Positions 9,301-16,260 of a stretch of DNA of 32,791 bases are shown one piece after another. The stretch comes from JACQWR01 sp964614365 (GTDB taxonomy: Bacteria; Desulfobacterota; Syntrophia; Syntrophales; JACQWR01), in contig CAZTLA010000010.1 in assembly GCA_964614365.1 (NCBI GenBank), positions 1 through 32,791 of the forward strand, given 5' to 3'. The position numbers and the translations under genes are program-made. Numbering within the stretch: the stretch's first letter is position 1; each line of letters begins with the position of its first letter. The notes beneath the pieces are model-generated. The model was given only the letters and a program-made list of their open reading frames with translations. It was not told the DNA's origin and searched no databases.

Positions 9301-9602
9301 TCATGAGCCTGTTGATCAACGCGGCGCAGGCAATCGACGAAAAGGGCGTGATAGGAATCAGAACGTGGCAGGAAAACGGATCCATTTATGTCACAATATC
9401 GGACACGGGATGCGGAATTCCGGCTGAAAAAATAAGCCGCATCTTCGATCCCTTCTTTACCACCAAGGAGGTGGGACAAGGCACCGGGCTTGGACTGAGC
9501 ATCGCCTATGATATCGTGAAGAAAAGTGGCGGCGATATCCGTGTCGAGAGCGAACCGGGAAAAGGCTCGGCGTTTACGATCAGCATCCCCATTAAACAAT
9601 AA
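6366..9602 (+). CDS. Multi-sensor histidine kinase (PAS-GAF-GAF-PAS-GAF-HisKA-HATPase)
   Basis: A 1078-residue soluble hybrid-free kinase. Order by sequence character: PAS (about 22-130), two tandem related GAF domains (about 150-315 and 340-500), a second PAS (about 515-630), a third GAF-like domain (about 640-800), then the phospho-acceptor helix with His839 in GVAHEINNPVGF and an ATPase domain ending at 1078 (DTGCGIP, FDPFFTTKEVG, GTGLGLSIAYDI). The first two GAF domains align along their length (LNI..YERFAE, PFDRI, GALHFRS versus GALYFRS), which indicates internal duplication. There are no transmembrane segments, so it senses something in the cytoplasm. A 145-base gap precedes it and a strong ribosome site 14 bases after its stop starts the receiver-HDOD gene, its likely partner. 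An ATG at 6423 is an alternative start; neither has a clear ribosome site. Confidence 0.92.
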   Translation: MMQRNQTIEPSAKAVHFTDMDTPVEYINDAVLVVSPDGTIMSSNASACSLLEYEDKALIGQPVERVFYEDAPDNNSVMNDLFTTGRIAHSEKTCLSRHGRKIPVLRSTSALRDRNGSVQGIVCMVQDIACRKPMELALKEVALLAHENAIMANLGRIIGSSLNIDDVYERFAEEARKLIPFDRIALSIINADNRTHYNAYVSGTDVAERRLGEVYPLAGTATELLLRGISGLIIQTNTAQDVAARYPGYINIPRSGLQSKLSVSLLSKDRAIGALHFRSQQPNVYTDRDMKVAERIAAHIAGAVANAQIFLDRKRTEEVLQQSEDSAKRLARENELVAEIGRIISSTLNIEEIYERFAEKMREVLPFDRISINIADLAKNTNTIRYASGHEASSRRTGEIIPLAGTMTEEVIRTRSSLLIHVDDGEKLLLRFPVLRQTIQSGIRSILVVPLFSRGETIGALYFRSRMPHAYGKDESRLAEKIANQIAGAIATAQLYLDRLRAEEVLRESEARFRSLTELSSDGYWEQDEHQCFTRVSGKCFGEIRDTATLIGKTFWETPGLFADPTVRAAVRNTMDAQEPFYDFEYRYKELDGRLRYITTSGTPIYSVSGRFIGYRGIAKDITERRRDEQLLALEHRVYHCLADADDASTALKTVIRAICETQSWECGRYFRVDASADVLRYDEFWCMPGMNLDEFIARSVGITYARGVGLAGTVWESGQPLWVEDITAGACTTPHRISQDTGLHGTFLFPVTAEGHTLGVFTFLCQAVRETDGRLMAAVRAIGSEIGQFLQRKEAEKALWESRQELRDAYEELKITQSNLLQREKMASVGQLAAGVAHEINNPVGFIRSNLGSMQKYVKKLKEFIQVQSEALEGLPSDRHAAVKDCAKALKLDYVYQDIDSLLSESLEGTDRIKNIVSDLKNFSRVDTAESGMADIHAGIESTLTIVWNELKYKATVTKEYGDIPPTTCNIGKLNQVFMSLLINAAQAIDEKGVIGIRTWQENGSIYVTISDTGCGIPAEKISRIFDPFFTTKEVGQGTGLGLSIAYDIVKKSGGDIRVESEPGKGSAFTISIPIKQ

Positions 9603-9616
9603 AAGGAGCTCTTGCA

Positions 9617-10846
9617 ATGAGTCCGCCAATACGGAGCGTCCTGTTCGTGGACGATGAAAAGGACATCCTCTCTTCCCTGCGTCGTCTTTTCATCGATGAA
9701 GAGTGGGAATGCTTCTTTGCGCAAAACGGCCGTGACGGTCTGGATGTCCTGAACAATAACCGCATTGATCTTGTCGTTTCCGACGTCCGCATGCCCATTA
9801 TGGATGGGATAGCTTTTTTACAAGAGGTCAAGCGACTCCATCCCACGGTCGTCCGGATCCTGCTCAGCGGCTATGCCGACGGCCGCGCGGTAACCATGGC
9901 GCTTACCGAAGGCTGCGCACAGCAGATGGTTTCCAAGCCCTGGGATGACAAACTGCTCTCGGATGCCATTCATCGCGCCTTTGATCTGGCGGAAAAGCAG
10001 CAACAGAAACACCGAGGTCTCCAAAAAATCATCAATTCCCTGTCATCGCTGCCCTCTCTGCCGGGCACGTACCTGAGAGTAAAAGAGATGCTCGCCGACC
10101 GGCAGACTCACTCTCTGAATGCAATCGCGGCAGTCATCGAACAGGACTTGGCGCTTCCCGCCGAGCTGATCCGGTGGGCCAACTCGGCTGCCTTTGGGCA
10201 GATGCAGCAGGTGGACACCATAAAACGGGATCTGGCTGTTCTGGGCACCGAAATTGTCCAGGGGGTTATTCTTTCGAGATCGGCCTTTCGTTTTCTGTCT
10301 GCAAAACGAGAGGCTTGGCGAGGTTTCAATCGCCAGGAATTCCGCAACCATTCTCTGGGCGCCGCGATTATCGCCAACCGGCTGATCAAAAAAAGTTTCC
10401 CTGCCGAGCCAACGCTGGCTGACCAGGCATTCACCGCCGGACTCCTTCATGACATCGGCAAGCTGGTCGAGGAGTCATTTCTTCCCGAACAGTTCGAACG
10501 GATACTGGATCTGGCATGCTCGAATAAAACCGTCATGTCCCGGGCCGAGTTGGAAATACTGGGAACAACCCATGAAGAGATCGGCGGCCACCTGGCCCAG
10601 TGGTGGAATATGCCGTCATTCCTGGTGAGTGCGATCCGGTGGCACCACAATCCGACTCCCCATGCCAGAGACTCGGATATTATCGCTTCCGTCCATGTCG
10701 CCGACATGCTGGCGCATCAGTTTGCAATAGGCTCAAGCGGCAACTGCCATCCGGTAACCGTTGAAACTGCCGCTTTGGCTCGCTTCGATCTGTCTGATTC
10801 GCAGATGGAAGTATTGAAAAAAGAGGCAATCGAGGCGATCAGATGA
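9617..10846 (+). CDS. Response regulator with HDOD domain
   Basis: A 409-residue protein. Residues about 5-120 form a receiver (acidic pair DDEK, phospho-acceptor Asp56 in VSDVRMPIMDG, Lys in VSKPWDDKLL). From about residue 135 to 340 comes an HDOD domain: LPSLPGTYLRV, a stretch of helices with WANSAAFG, and HDIGK from His278. HDOD domains resemble HD phosphohydrolases but usually lack a complete catalytic set and act as protein-interaction or regulatory modules in signalling and motility. AAAGGAGCT lies 8 bases upstream of the ATG, so the start is secure. It follows the large kinase by 14 bases and is probably cotranscribed with it. It ends 24 bases from the convergent YkvA-like gene, and I see no strong hairpin between the two. 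Confidence 0.9.
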   Translation: MSPPIRSVLFVDDEKDILSSLRRLFIDEEWECFFAQNGRDGLDVLNNNRIDLVVSDVRMPIMDGIAFLQEVKRLHPTVVRILLSGYADGRAVTMALTEGCAQQMVSKPWDDKLLSDAIHRAFDLAEKQQQKHRGLQKIINSLSSLPSLPGTYLRVKEMLADRQTHSLNAIAAVIEQDLALPAELIRWANSAAFGQMQQVDTIKRDLAVLGTEIVQGVILSRSAFRFLSAKREAWRGFNRQEFRNHSLGAAIIANRLIKKSFPAEPTLADQAFTAGLLHDIGKLVEESFLPEQFERILDLACSNKTVMSRAELEILGTTHEEIGGHLAQWWNMPSFLVSAIRWHHNPTPHARDSDIIASVHVADMLAHQFAIGSSGNCHPVTVETAALARFDLSDSQMEVLKKEAIEAIR

Positions 10847-10870
10847 GAATCTGCCGCGCCGTTCATCATA

Positions 10871-11173
10871 TCACCGGCATGGAGCAATATCGTTTCGCGG
10901 TGTTGCCGCGCGGGCGCGACAATCGTCGATGACTTCCCGGGGAACCATTTTCAGGGCAATGATGACGAGCACCGGCAGGATGAGGGCATCGTCAAGATGC
11001 CCGATGACGGGGATAAAGTCGGGAATGATGTCGAAGGGAAGCAGGGCATAACCCACGGCCGTCCCCAGAAGAATTTTTGCCGCTCGCGGCGTACGGCGGT
11101 CTTTCATCACCAGCCGATATGCCTTCAACTCCTGTTTCAAGCTCCCGGCTACAGACTTCAATTTTTCAAACAT
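10871..11173 (-). CDS. YkvA-like (DUF1232) small membrane-associated protein
   Basis: A 100-residue protein beginning MFEKLKSVAG. The start at 11173 is chosen because the longer upstream frame only overlaps the 3' end of kdsB in another frame. The core (YALLPFDIIPDFIPVIGHLDDALIL) is the signature of the YkvA/DUF1232 family, and the segment from about residue 40 to 80 is hydrophobic enough for one or two membrane segments. The family has no established biochemical role. The ATG overlaps the kdsB stop by 8 bases, so it is the last gene of the lipopolysaccharide-sugar operon and probably translated by coupling. Arg- and Ala-rich residues make up the tail. Function unknown; an envelope role is only suggested by the operon. 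Confidence 0.75.
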   Translation of the reverse strand: MFEKLKSVAGSLKQELKAYRLVMKDRRTPRAAKILLGTAVGYALLPFDIIPDFIPVIGHLDDALILPVLVIIALKMVPREVIDDCRARAATPRNDIAPCR

Positions 11174-11921
11174 TGCAGGCAGTTTCTCCCCCCTTGATGA
11201 TGCCGCGCACGCGCTCCAGTTCCTCCGGCGTGTCCACCTCCACCGAGTCATGGGGGGTCTCTACGACCTTGATCCGGTATCCGTATTCAATCGCCCTCAG
11301 TTGTTCCAGCGCCTCCAGCCGTTCCAGCGCCCCCTCGGACAGACCGGTAAAGACGGTCAGAAAAGACCTCCGGTAGGCGTATATCCCGTGGTGTTTGTAG
11401 TAGGAAACAGCTTGTCTGCCGCCCCGCACGTAGGGAATGGTGGACCGGGAAAAATAGAGGGCAAAATGCTCATGGTCGAAGACCACTTTGACTGCGTTGG
11501 GATGGGTGATTTCCTCTCTGCGCACGATTTTGTAGATAAGCGTCGCCATGGGAAGGGTGGGATCGGCAAGGAGCGGCCCCGCCACTTCGTCTATCTGCGA
11601 TGGTTCAAACAGGGGCTGGTCTCCCTGGATATTCACCACGATATCGTCATCATTCACGCCCAGGATGGCAACAGCCTCGGCAATCCGGTCGGTGCCCGAC
11701 CGGTGCGCGGACGATGTCATGACTGCCTGGCCGCCAAATTTTCGCACGGCGGCGGCAATCCGCTCGTCATCCGTCGCCACGGCGGCGCGCGATACGGCCT
11801 TGGCCCGCAGCACCCGCTCATATACGTGCTGGATCATGGGTCTGCCGCACAGATCCGCCAGGGGCTTTCCGGCAAAGCGAGTGGATTCATAACGCGAGGG
11901 TATGATACAGATGACGTTCAT
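11166..11921 (-). CDS. kdsB: 3-deoxy-manno-octulosonate cytidylyltransferase (CMP-Kdo or CMP-Kdo8N synthetase)
   Basis: A 251-residue nucleotidyltransferase. It shows the N-terminal IPSRYESTRFAGKPL signature (about 7-21), HRSGTDRIAEA near 92, NIQGDQPL near 118 and the family's usual length. KdsB activates the eight-carbon acid sugar with CTP to give the CMP-sugar used by the Kdo transferase in lipid A-core assembly, in the cytoplasm. Here it lies in one operon with a KdnA/KdnB pair. In Shewanella the KdsB encoded with kdnA and kdnB prefers the 8-amino sugar, so the substrate of this copy could be Kdo8N. That preference cannot be read from the sequence. It follows hldD by 19 bases. Confidence 0.93.
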   Translation of the reverse strand: MNVICIIPSRYESTRFAGKPLADLCGRPMIQHVYERVLRAKAVSRAAVATDDERIAAAVRKFGGQAVMTSSAHRSGTDRIAEAVAILGVNDDDIVVNIQGDQPLFEPSQIDEVAGPLLADPTLPMATLIYKIVRREEITHPNAVKVVFDHEHFALYFSRSTIPYVRGGRQAVSYYKHHGIYAYRRSFLTVFTGLSEGALERLEALEQLRAIEYGYRIKVVETPHDSVEVDTPEELERVRGIIKGGETACNV

Positions 11922-11940
11922 GCTTTATCGTCTGAAGTCG

Positions 11941-12912
11941 TCACAAGTAGGGATTGGATTGTTGGAGATACCGCGTCACATAATCACGGACCGCATCTTC
12001 CAGGCTGCAAAACGTTACCGGGCAGCCGGCATGCCCGATCTTTTCCATCTTCGCCTCCGTGAAGTACTGGTACTGGCTGCGGATAGAGGGCGGCATATCG
12101 ATGTATTCAATATTGGGCTCGGACCCCATGGCGGAAAAGACGGCCTGAACAAGGTCGTTCCACGTCCGTGCGCGACCGGTTCCCAGATTGAAAATCCCGT
12201 TGACCCGGCGATGCTTCATGAGCCACCACAGCACGTCCATGCAGTCCTTCACGTAAACAAAATCGCGCATCTGCCCGCCGTCGCTAAATTCCGGCTTATA
12301 GGACTTAAAAAGTCGTACGCCGCCCCGTTCCCGAATCTGGTGAAAGGCCTTGTAAACGACGCTCGTCATGTCGCCCTTGTGGTACTCATGGGGGCCGAAG
12401 ACGTTGAAAAATTTGATTCCCGTTATTTTCCGTTCCGCCTTGTGCCGTAACACCCACAGATCGAAGAGCTGTTTCGAGTAGCCGTATTTATTGATGGGCT
12501 GCAAGCCCTGGGTCGCCGTGTCATCGTCGGAAAAACCTGCCGTGCCGTCTCCGTACGTGGCTGCCGAATTGGCATAGATGAAACGCACCTTGTGATTCAT
12601 GGCCCACTCGGCCAGCCGGCGGGTATACCGATAGTTGTTCTCCATCAGGTACCCGGCATCCTGTTCGGTTGTGGAAGAGCAGGCCCCCATATGGATCAGC
12701 GCCCGGACGTTGAAGGGCAGCTTTTCCGCCAGAACCATCTTCAGGAAATCGTCCTTGTGGAGATAATCGGCATATCGCCTCTTTACGAGGTTCTTCCACT
12801 TGTCCGACGTGTTCAGCTCATCGACAACGATAATATCGTCGATTCCTTCGCTGTTCAATTTCCAGATAAAGGCGCTGCCGATAAAGCCTGCGCCGCCGGT
12901 GACTACGATCAT
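11941..12912 (-). CDS. hldD: ADP-L-glycero-D-manno-heptose 6-epimerase
   Basis: A 323-residue extended short-chain dehydrogenase. The NADP-binding TGGAGFIGS is at residues 5-13 and the catalytic YxxxK is YGYSK at 143-147 with an upstream Ser in NSAATYGDG. Sequence features such as DELNTSDKWKNL and FFNVFGPHEYHKGDMTSV are characteristic of HldD (RfaD, GmhD), and the length is normal. The enzyme inverts C6 of ADP-D-glycero-manno-heptose to give the L-glycero precursor of inner-core heptose. It starts 8 bases after the kdnA stop with AGGGGA as ribosome site and precedes kdsB by 19 bases, so it is part of one inner-core sugar operon. No other heptose gene (hldE, gmhA, gmhB) is seen in the window. 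Confidence 0.94.
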   Translation of the reverse strand: MIVVTGGAGFIGSAFIWKLNSEGIDDIIVVDELNTSDKWKNLVKRRYADYLHKDDFLKMVLAEKLPFNVRALIHMGACSSTTEQDAGYLMENNYRYTRRLAEWAMNHKVRFIYANSAATYGDGTAGFSDDDTATQGLQPINKYGYSKQLFDLWVLRHKAERKITGIKFFNVFGPHEYHKGDMTSVVYKAFHQIRERGGVRLFKSYKPEFSDGGQMRDFVYVKDCMDVLWWLMKHRRVNGIFNLGTGRARTWNDLVQAVFSAMGSEPNIEYIDMPPSIRSQYQYFTEAKMEKIGHAGCPVTFCSLEDAVRDYVTRYLQQSNPYL

Positions 12913-12920
12913 AAAATCCC

Positions 12921-14120
12921 CTACAGTTTTTGTGCCGCCTGCTCAATACCTTTCTTCATGCCCGCAATCTTTTCTTCGGACATCTTTACCGCGATCCCCA
13001 TGACGAGTGTCCGCCCCAGGATATCCTCCGCCTGGGGGATGTTCTCCCTCCGGTACTCGACAGACCCTGTATAACCGGGATCGTTGAAGGGATATTTTTT
13101 CGAGCCCGCCGTGGAACGCGCCAGGAAATGCTCCCAATTGGGAACATAATGCCACAGATTATCCTTGTAACGAACCGTGTCTATCCCCTGCGCAGCGAGG
13201 GCCTGCTGAAATTTCTTTGCCTGGTCTTCCGACGGCAGGTTGAAGGCGAGAAAGGTGGCGCTATCGCCGTCGGGATCGGGAATCTCGCGGAATTTTACGC
13301 CCTTGACGACCTGCAGGGCTTCCCTGATGCTCGCCTTGTTTTTTCTCTGCGCGGCGATGATGCCGTCGAGCTTGCGTAACTGTGCCAGGCCCAGGGCGCC
13401 CTGTATCTCGTTCATCCTATAGTTGAAGCCGAGAATTGTTCTCCCGTCCATGGCCCGGCCCGCCGCCCGGTGATCATGCCCGTGGTCATGATACCACTCG
13501 GCGCGGTCGGCCAGGTTCTTGTTATCCGTCAGCACCATCCCCCCCTCGCCCGTGGTGACGGTCTTCACGTAATCAAAGCTGAAGATGCCCATATCGCCAA
13601 AGGTGCCGAGCTTTTTTCCCTTGAAGCCGGCGCCGCAGCCCTGGGCGTTGTCCTCCAGGACGAGAAGGTTGTGCTTCCGGGCAACGTCCATAATCCGGTC
13701 GATCCGCGCCGGCGCCCCGCACATATGGACCGGGATGACCGCCTTTGTGCAGGGGGTGAGTTTTCTCGGTATGTCATCGGGGTCCAGGCAGAGAGAGGCA
13801 TCAATGTCCGCCATGACGGGGATTGCCCCCACTTCCAGCACCGCCTCATACGTAGCCAGAAACGTAAAGGCGGGGACGATTACCTCGTCGCCCGGACCGA
13901 CATCCATGGCCGTAAGCGCCACCTTGAGCGCGGCGGACCCGGATGTTACGCCCAGGGCGTGCTTTGCCCCGCAGTATTTCGCAAACGCCTCCTCGAATTC
14001 CCTACACTTGAAAACACCCTTGCGTTCCACGTCGAAATTATATCGGATGAGGATACCCGTCTCCAGGACATCCATTACCTCTTTGATCTCTTCCTTGCCA
14101 ATTACCTCTGCACCGGCCAT
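12921..14120 (-). CDS. kdnA: 8-amino-3,8-dideoxy-manno-octulosonate transaminase (KdnA), DegT/DnrJ/EryC1 family
   Basis: A 399-residue PLP-dependent sugar aminotransferase. The PLP lysine is Lys186 in SFDYVKTVTTGEGGM and the pyridine-binding Asp is Asp157 in LEDNAQ. Several segments fit what I recall of Shewanella KdnA rather than generic family members: RYNFD near the N terminus, DHGHDH after the lysine, NFRxxE-type FNYRMNEIQGALGLAQLRKLD and REIPDPDGDSATF. KdnA transaminates 8-oxo-Kdo to the 8-amino sugar Kdo8N with glutamate as the likely donor. The gene starts 23 bases after the kdnB stop behind a strong AGGGAGGACAGGA site. The adjacent dehydrogenase that would supply its substrate raises confidence above a bare family call. 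It could still be a perosamine- or other hexose-type transaminase, but I think this unlikely. Confidence 0.85.
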   Translation of the reverse strand: MAGAEVIGKEEIKEVMDVLETGILIRYNFDVERKGVFKCREFEEAFAKYCGAKHALGVTSGSAALKVALTAMDVGPGDEVIVPAFTFLATYEAVLEVGAIPVMADIDASLCLDPDDIPRKLTPCTKAVIPVHMCGAPARIDRIMDVARKHNLLVLEDNAQGCGAGFKGKKLGTFGDMGIFSFDYVKTVTTGEGGMVLTDNKNLADRAEWYHDHGHDHRAAGRAMDGRTILGFNYRMNEIQGALGLAQLRKLDGIIAAQRKNKASIREALQVVKGVKFREIPDPDGDSATFLAFNLPSEDQAKKFQQALAAQGIDTVRYKDNLWHYVPNWEHFLARSTAGSKKYPFNDPGYTGSVEYRRENIPQAEDILGRTLVMGIAVKMSEEKIAGMKKGIEQAAQKL

Positions 14121-14143
14121 TCCTGTCCTCCCTGCCTCTAATG

Positions 14144-15298
14144 TTAAGCCTGCTCGTATATATCTATCGCATCGTTCAACGTCATTTTCCGGGGATTATT
14201 CTCCAGCGGTCTCGCCACGGTCATGGCAACCTTTGCCAGTTCGGGAAAATCTTTCTCGGAAATGTCAAAATCGCTCAGGCTGGAATCAATGCCGCAATCT
14301 TCGATCAGGGCCTCCACCGCTTCCAATGCCAGAAAAGCCGCTTCCCGGAGCGGCAGACCCTCCGTCTCTTCTCCCATTACCTCGGCAATCACGGTAAATT
14401 TCTCCAGCGTCCCCGGCAGATTGAACGCCATGACGGGAGGCAGCATGATCGTGTTGGCCAGCCCATGGGGGATGCCGTATTTACCGCCCAGGGGATAGGA
14501 AAGGGAATGGACTGCCGTGACGCCGGCATTTGCGAGACCCAGCCCGGCATACAGGCTTCCCAGGAGCATCTGCTCCCGCGCCTCCCGATTGCTGCCGTCG
14601 TGCACACAGGTCCGAAGGTTTTCCGAAATCAACCCGATCGCTTCCAGGGAAATCAATTCGCTTAAGGGAGAGGCGTTGATCGAGGTATAGGATTCGATGG
14701 CGTGGCAGAGGGCGTCTATGCCCGTGGTGGCGGTGGGGCCGGCGGGAAGGCTTAAGGTAAGCTGCGGGTCAAGAAGGGCCACGTGCGGATAGAGATAGGG
14801 GCTGTTCATGCCCTCCTTTTTTTGCAGGTTTTTTCTGACGAAGACGGCGGTAAAGGTCACCTCGCTCCCCGTGCCGGCGGTGGTGGGAACCATGATTGTA
14901 GGCAACCCCGGTCCGGGAACCTTATTCAGACCAAGATAGGCCTCGGCCTTGCCCTTGTGCGTCACCAGTACGGAAACGGCTTTGGCCACGTCCATGGCGC
15001 TGCCGCCGCCGATGCCGATGACCGCATCGCATTTTCCTTTCAGTGCTGCTTTGGCGCCTTCGTCGGCCAGCTCCAGCTTCGGCTCCGCCTCCACTCGATC
15101 AAAAAGCGTGTAATCGATCCCCGTTCCTTTCAAAACACGGGCAACCTGCTTCCCGAAACCGGAAGCCGCCAGATTCTTATCCAGCACAACGAGGGGCCGG
15201 GTGGCCTTTAGTGCGCGCATATGTTCGTCCAGGGCGTCAAAGGACCCGCTGCCGAAAACCACTTTTCTTGCCCCGGTAAAGGTAAAAAGCTTTGTCAT
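14144..15298 (-). CDS. kdnB: Iron-containing alcohol dehydrogenase, probable Kdo 8-oxidase (KdnB)
   Basis: A 384-residue group III (iron-dependent) alcohol dehydrogenase. The nucleotide site GIGGGSAMDVAK is at 95-106 and the metal ligands are visible: Asp195 and His199 in GIDALCHAIE, His264 and His278 (HSLSYPLGGKYGIPHG). PTTAGTGSE precedes them. In the Kdo8N pathway KdnB oxidises the C8 hydroxyl of Kdo to an aldehyde for KdnA. The family alone does not fix the substrate; the assignment rests on its position directly before a KdnA-like transaminase and kdsB. It is the first gene of the minus-strand operon, with AAGGGATATACC before the ATG and a promoter about 85 bases upstream. Confidence 0.8.
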   Translation of the reverse strand: MTKLFTFTGARKVVFGSGSFDALDEHMRALKATRPLVVLDKNLAASGFGKQVARVLKGTGIDYTLFDRVEAEPKLELADEGAKAALKGKCDAVIGIGGGSAMDVAKAVSVLVTHKGKAEAYLGLNKVPGPGLPTIMVPTTAGTGSEVTFTAVFVRKNLQKKEGMNSPYLYPHVALLDPQLTLSLPAGPTATTGIDALCHAIESYTSINASPLSELISLEAIGLISENLRTCVHDGSNREAREQMLLGSLYAGLGLANAGVTAVHSLSYPLGGKYGIPHGLANTIMLPPVMAFNLPGTLEKFTVIAEVMGEETEGLPLREAAFLALEAVEALIEDCGIDSSLSDFDISEKDFPELAKVAMTVARPLENNPRKMTLNDAIDIYEQA

Positions 15299-15383
15299 GG
15301 TATATCCCTTCTGTTAATCCCTCGTCGGGGTTATTGGCGTTCCGCTGCATGTCTGCACGTCAGAGGGACGCTCCATCTGCCGT

Positions 15384-15412
15384 GTAATAAGTGTCTGCCC
15401 GTGGAAAGTCAA
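15384..15412 (-). promoter_or_regulatory. Sigma70-type promoter of the kdnB-kdnA-hldD-kdsB operon
   Basis: On the minus strand TTGACT (15412-15407) and TATTAC (15389-15384) are separated by exactly 17 bases, a near-consensus housekeeping promoter. Transcription would begin near 15377 and give a leader of about 80 bases before kdnB. The -35 box overlaps the last bases of trmJ. Seen by eye only; no transcript data. Confidence 0.55.
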
Positions 15413-16155
15413 GTTTTTTTGCGCTTGCCCTGTTCCCCGTACCAGTCCAGTTGCCGGCATATGCCGCGGATGATCTTTACTTCTCTGGCCAGGAGCGTCG
15501 TCCGGGAAAGGAATCGGCGGATGTGCAGCATCCAGTACTCGGGATTCTGCGGGTTCAAAAATCCGATTTTGGCAAGGAGACGCTTCATCTGATCGTACAT
15601 CGCCTCCGTCTCCTTCACGGTGGCCAGCTTAGGCGCGTGCGACCTATCGGATGGTTCCGTCCGCGCCACGAAAATTTCATAACAGATGATCATAATGGCA
15701 TGAGAAAGGTTGAGGGATTTGAATTCGGACGTGGGAATCGTTACCAGCATATGACAGAGGCGCAGGGCATCGTTCGAAAGGCCCGTATCCTCGGGTCCGA
15801 ACAGGAGCGCTATCTCGTTTTCTTGCGACAGCTCCACGAGATGCGCTGCCATTTCCCGCGGCGAAACAACAGGGCCGCGTGCCGATCCCAACCGCGAGGT
15901 CGTTCCTACGACGTAGGTGAATCCGGCCACCGCTTCCTCCAAGGTGTTACAATATCGGATACCATCAATGATCCCGGCCGCAACATGAGTAGATACCTGC
16001 TTCATCTCCTCCACGTCCAGTTCCCTGCCGCCCACGACAAAGATCTTGTCTATACCCATATTTCTGGCCGAGCGCGCCGCAAACCCCACGTTGCCTGCAT
16101 ATTTCGGCCGATTGAGGACGATGGTGACGTTTTCTGTTTTCGCTTTCGTCTGCAT
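15409..16155 (-). CDS. trmJ: SpoU-family tRNA 2'-O-methyltransferase, TrmJ-like
   Basis: A 248-residue SPOUT-class RNA methyltransferase. It opens with VLNRPKYAGNVGFAARSARNMG, the family motif 1, and carries the AdoMet knot motifs LLFGPEDTGLSNDAL and IPTSEFKSLNLSHA. The helical C-terminal region (NPQNPEYWMLHIRRFLSRTTL....IIRGICRQ) is the one found in TrmJ, which methylates the ribose of residue 32 in the anticodon loop of some tRNAs. General RNA methyltransferases of the family (LasT, YfiF-like) are the alternative. It is transcribed divergently from rsmG with 105 bases between them and overlaps the promoter of the downstream kdn operon at its 3' end. Confidence 0.85.
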   Translation of the reverse strand: MQTKAKTENVTIVLNRPKYAGNVGFAARSARNMGIDKIFVVGGRELDVEEMKQVSTHVAAGIIDGIRYCNTLEEAVAGFTYVVGTTSRLGSARGPVVSPREMAAHLVELSQENEIALLFGPEDTGLSNDALRLCHMLVTIPTSEFKSLNLSHAIMIICYEIFVARTEPSDRSHAPKLATVKETEAMYDQMKRLLAKIGFLNPQNPEYWMLHIRRFLSRTTLLAREVKIIRGICRQLDWYGEQGKRKKT

Positions 16156-16260
16156 CCGTCGCTTCTTCCCTTGTTTATCGTACGAACGGTATCACGAAAA
16201 CCGGTGAATCTCCCGAAGTATTCATTGCCGGCTGTGGCTTCTTTCTGCTATCTTCCCTTC

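Noticed and set aside
14023..14038. Near match to the ParB parS palindrome (CGTTCCACGTCGAAAT)
   Set aside because: Only 12 of 16 positions fit TGTTCCACGTGGAACA, both outer ends break the symmetry, and it lies inside the kdnA coding sequence.
15391..16260. Long 5' extension of the rsmG frame back to 15391
   Set aside because: It runs antisense to trmJ and has no relation to rsmG; the family N terminus starts at 16261.
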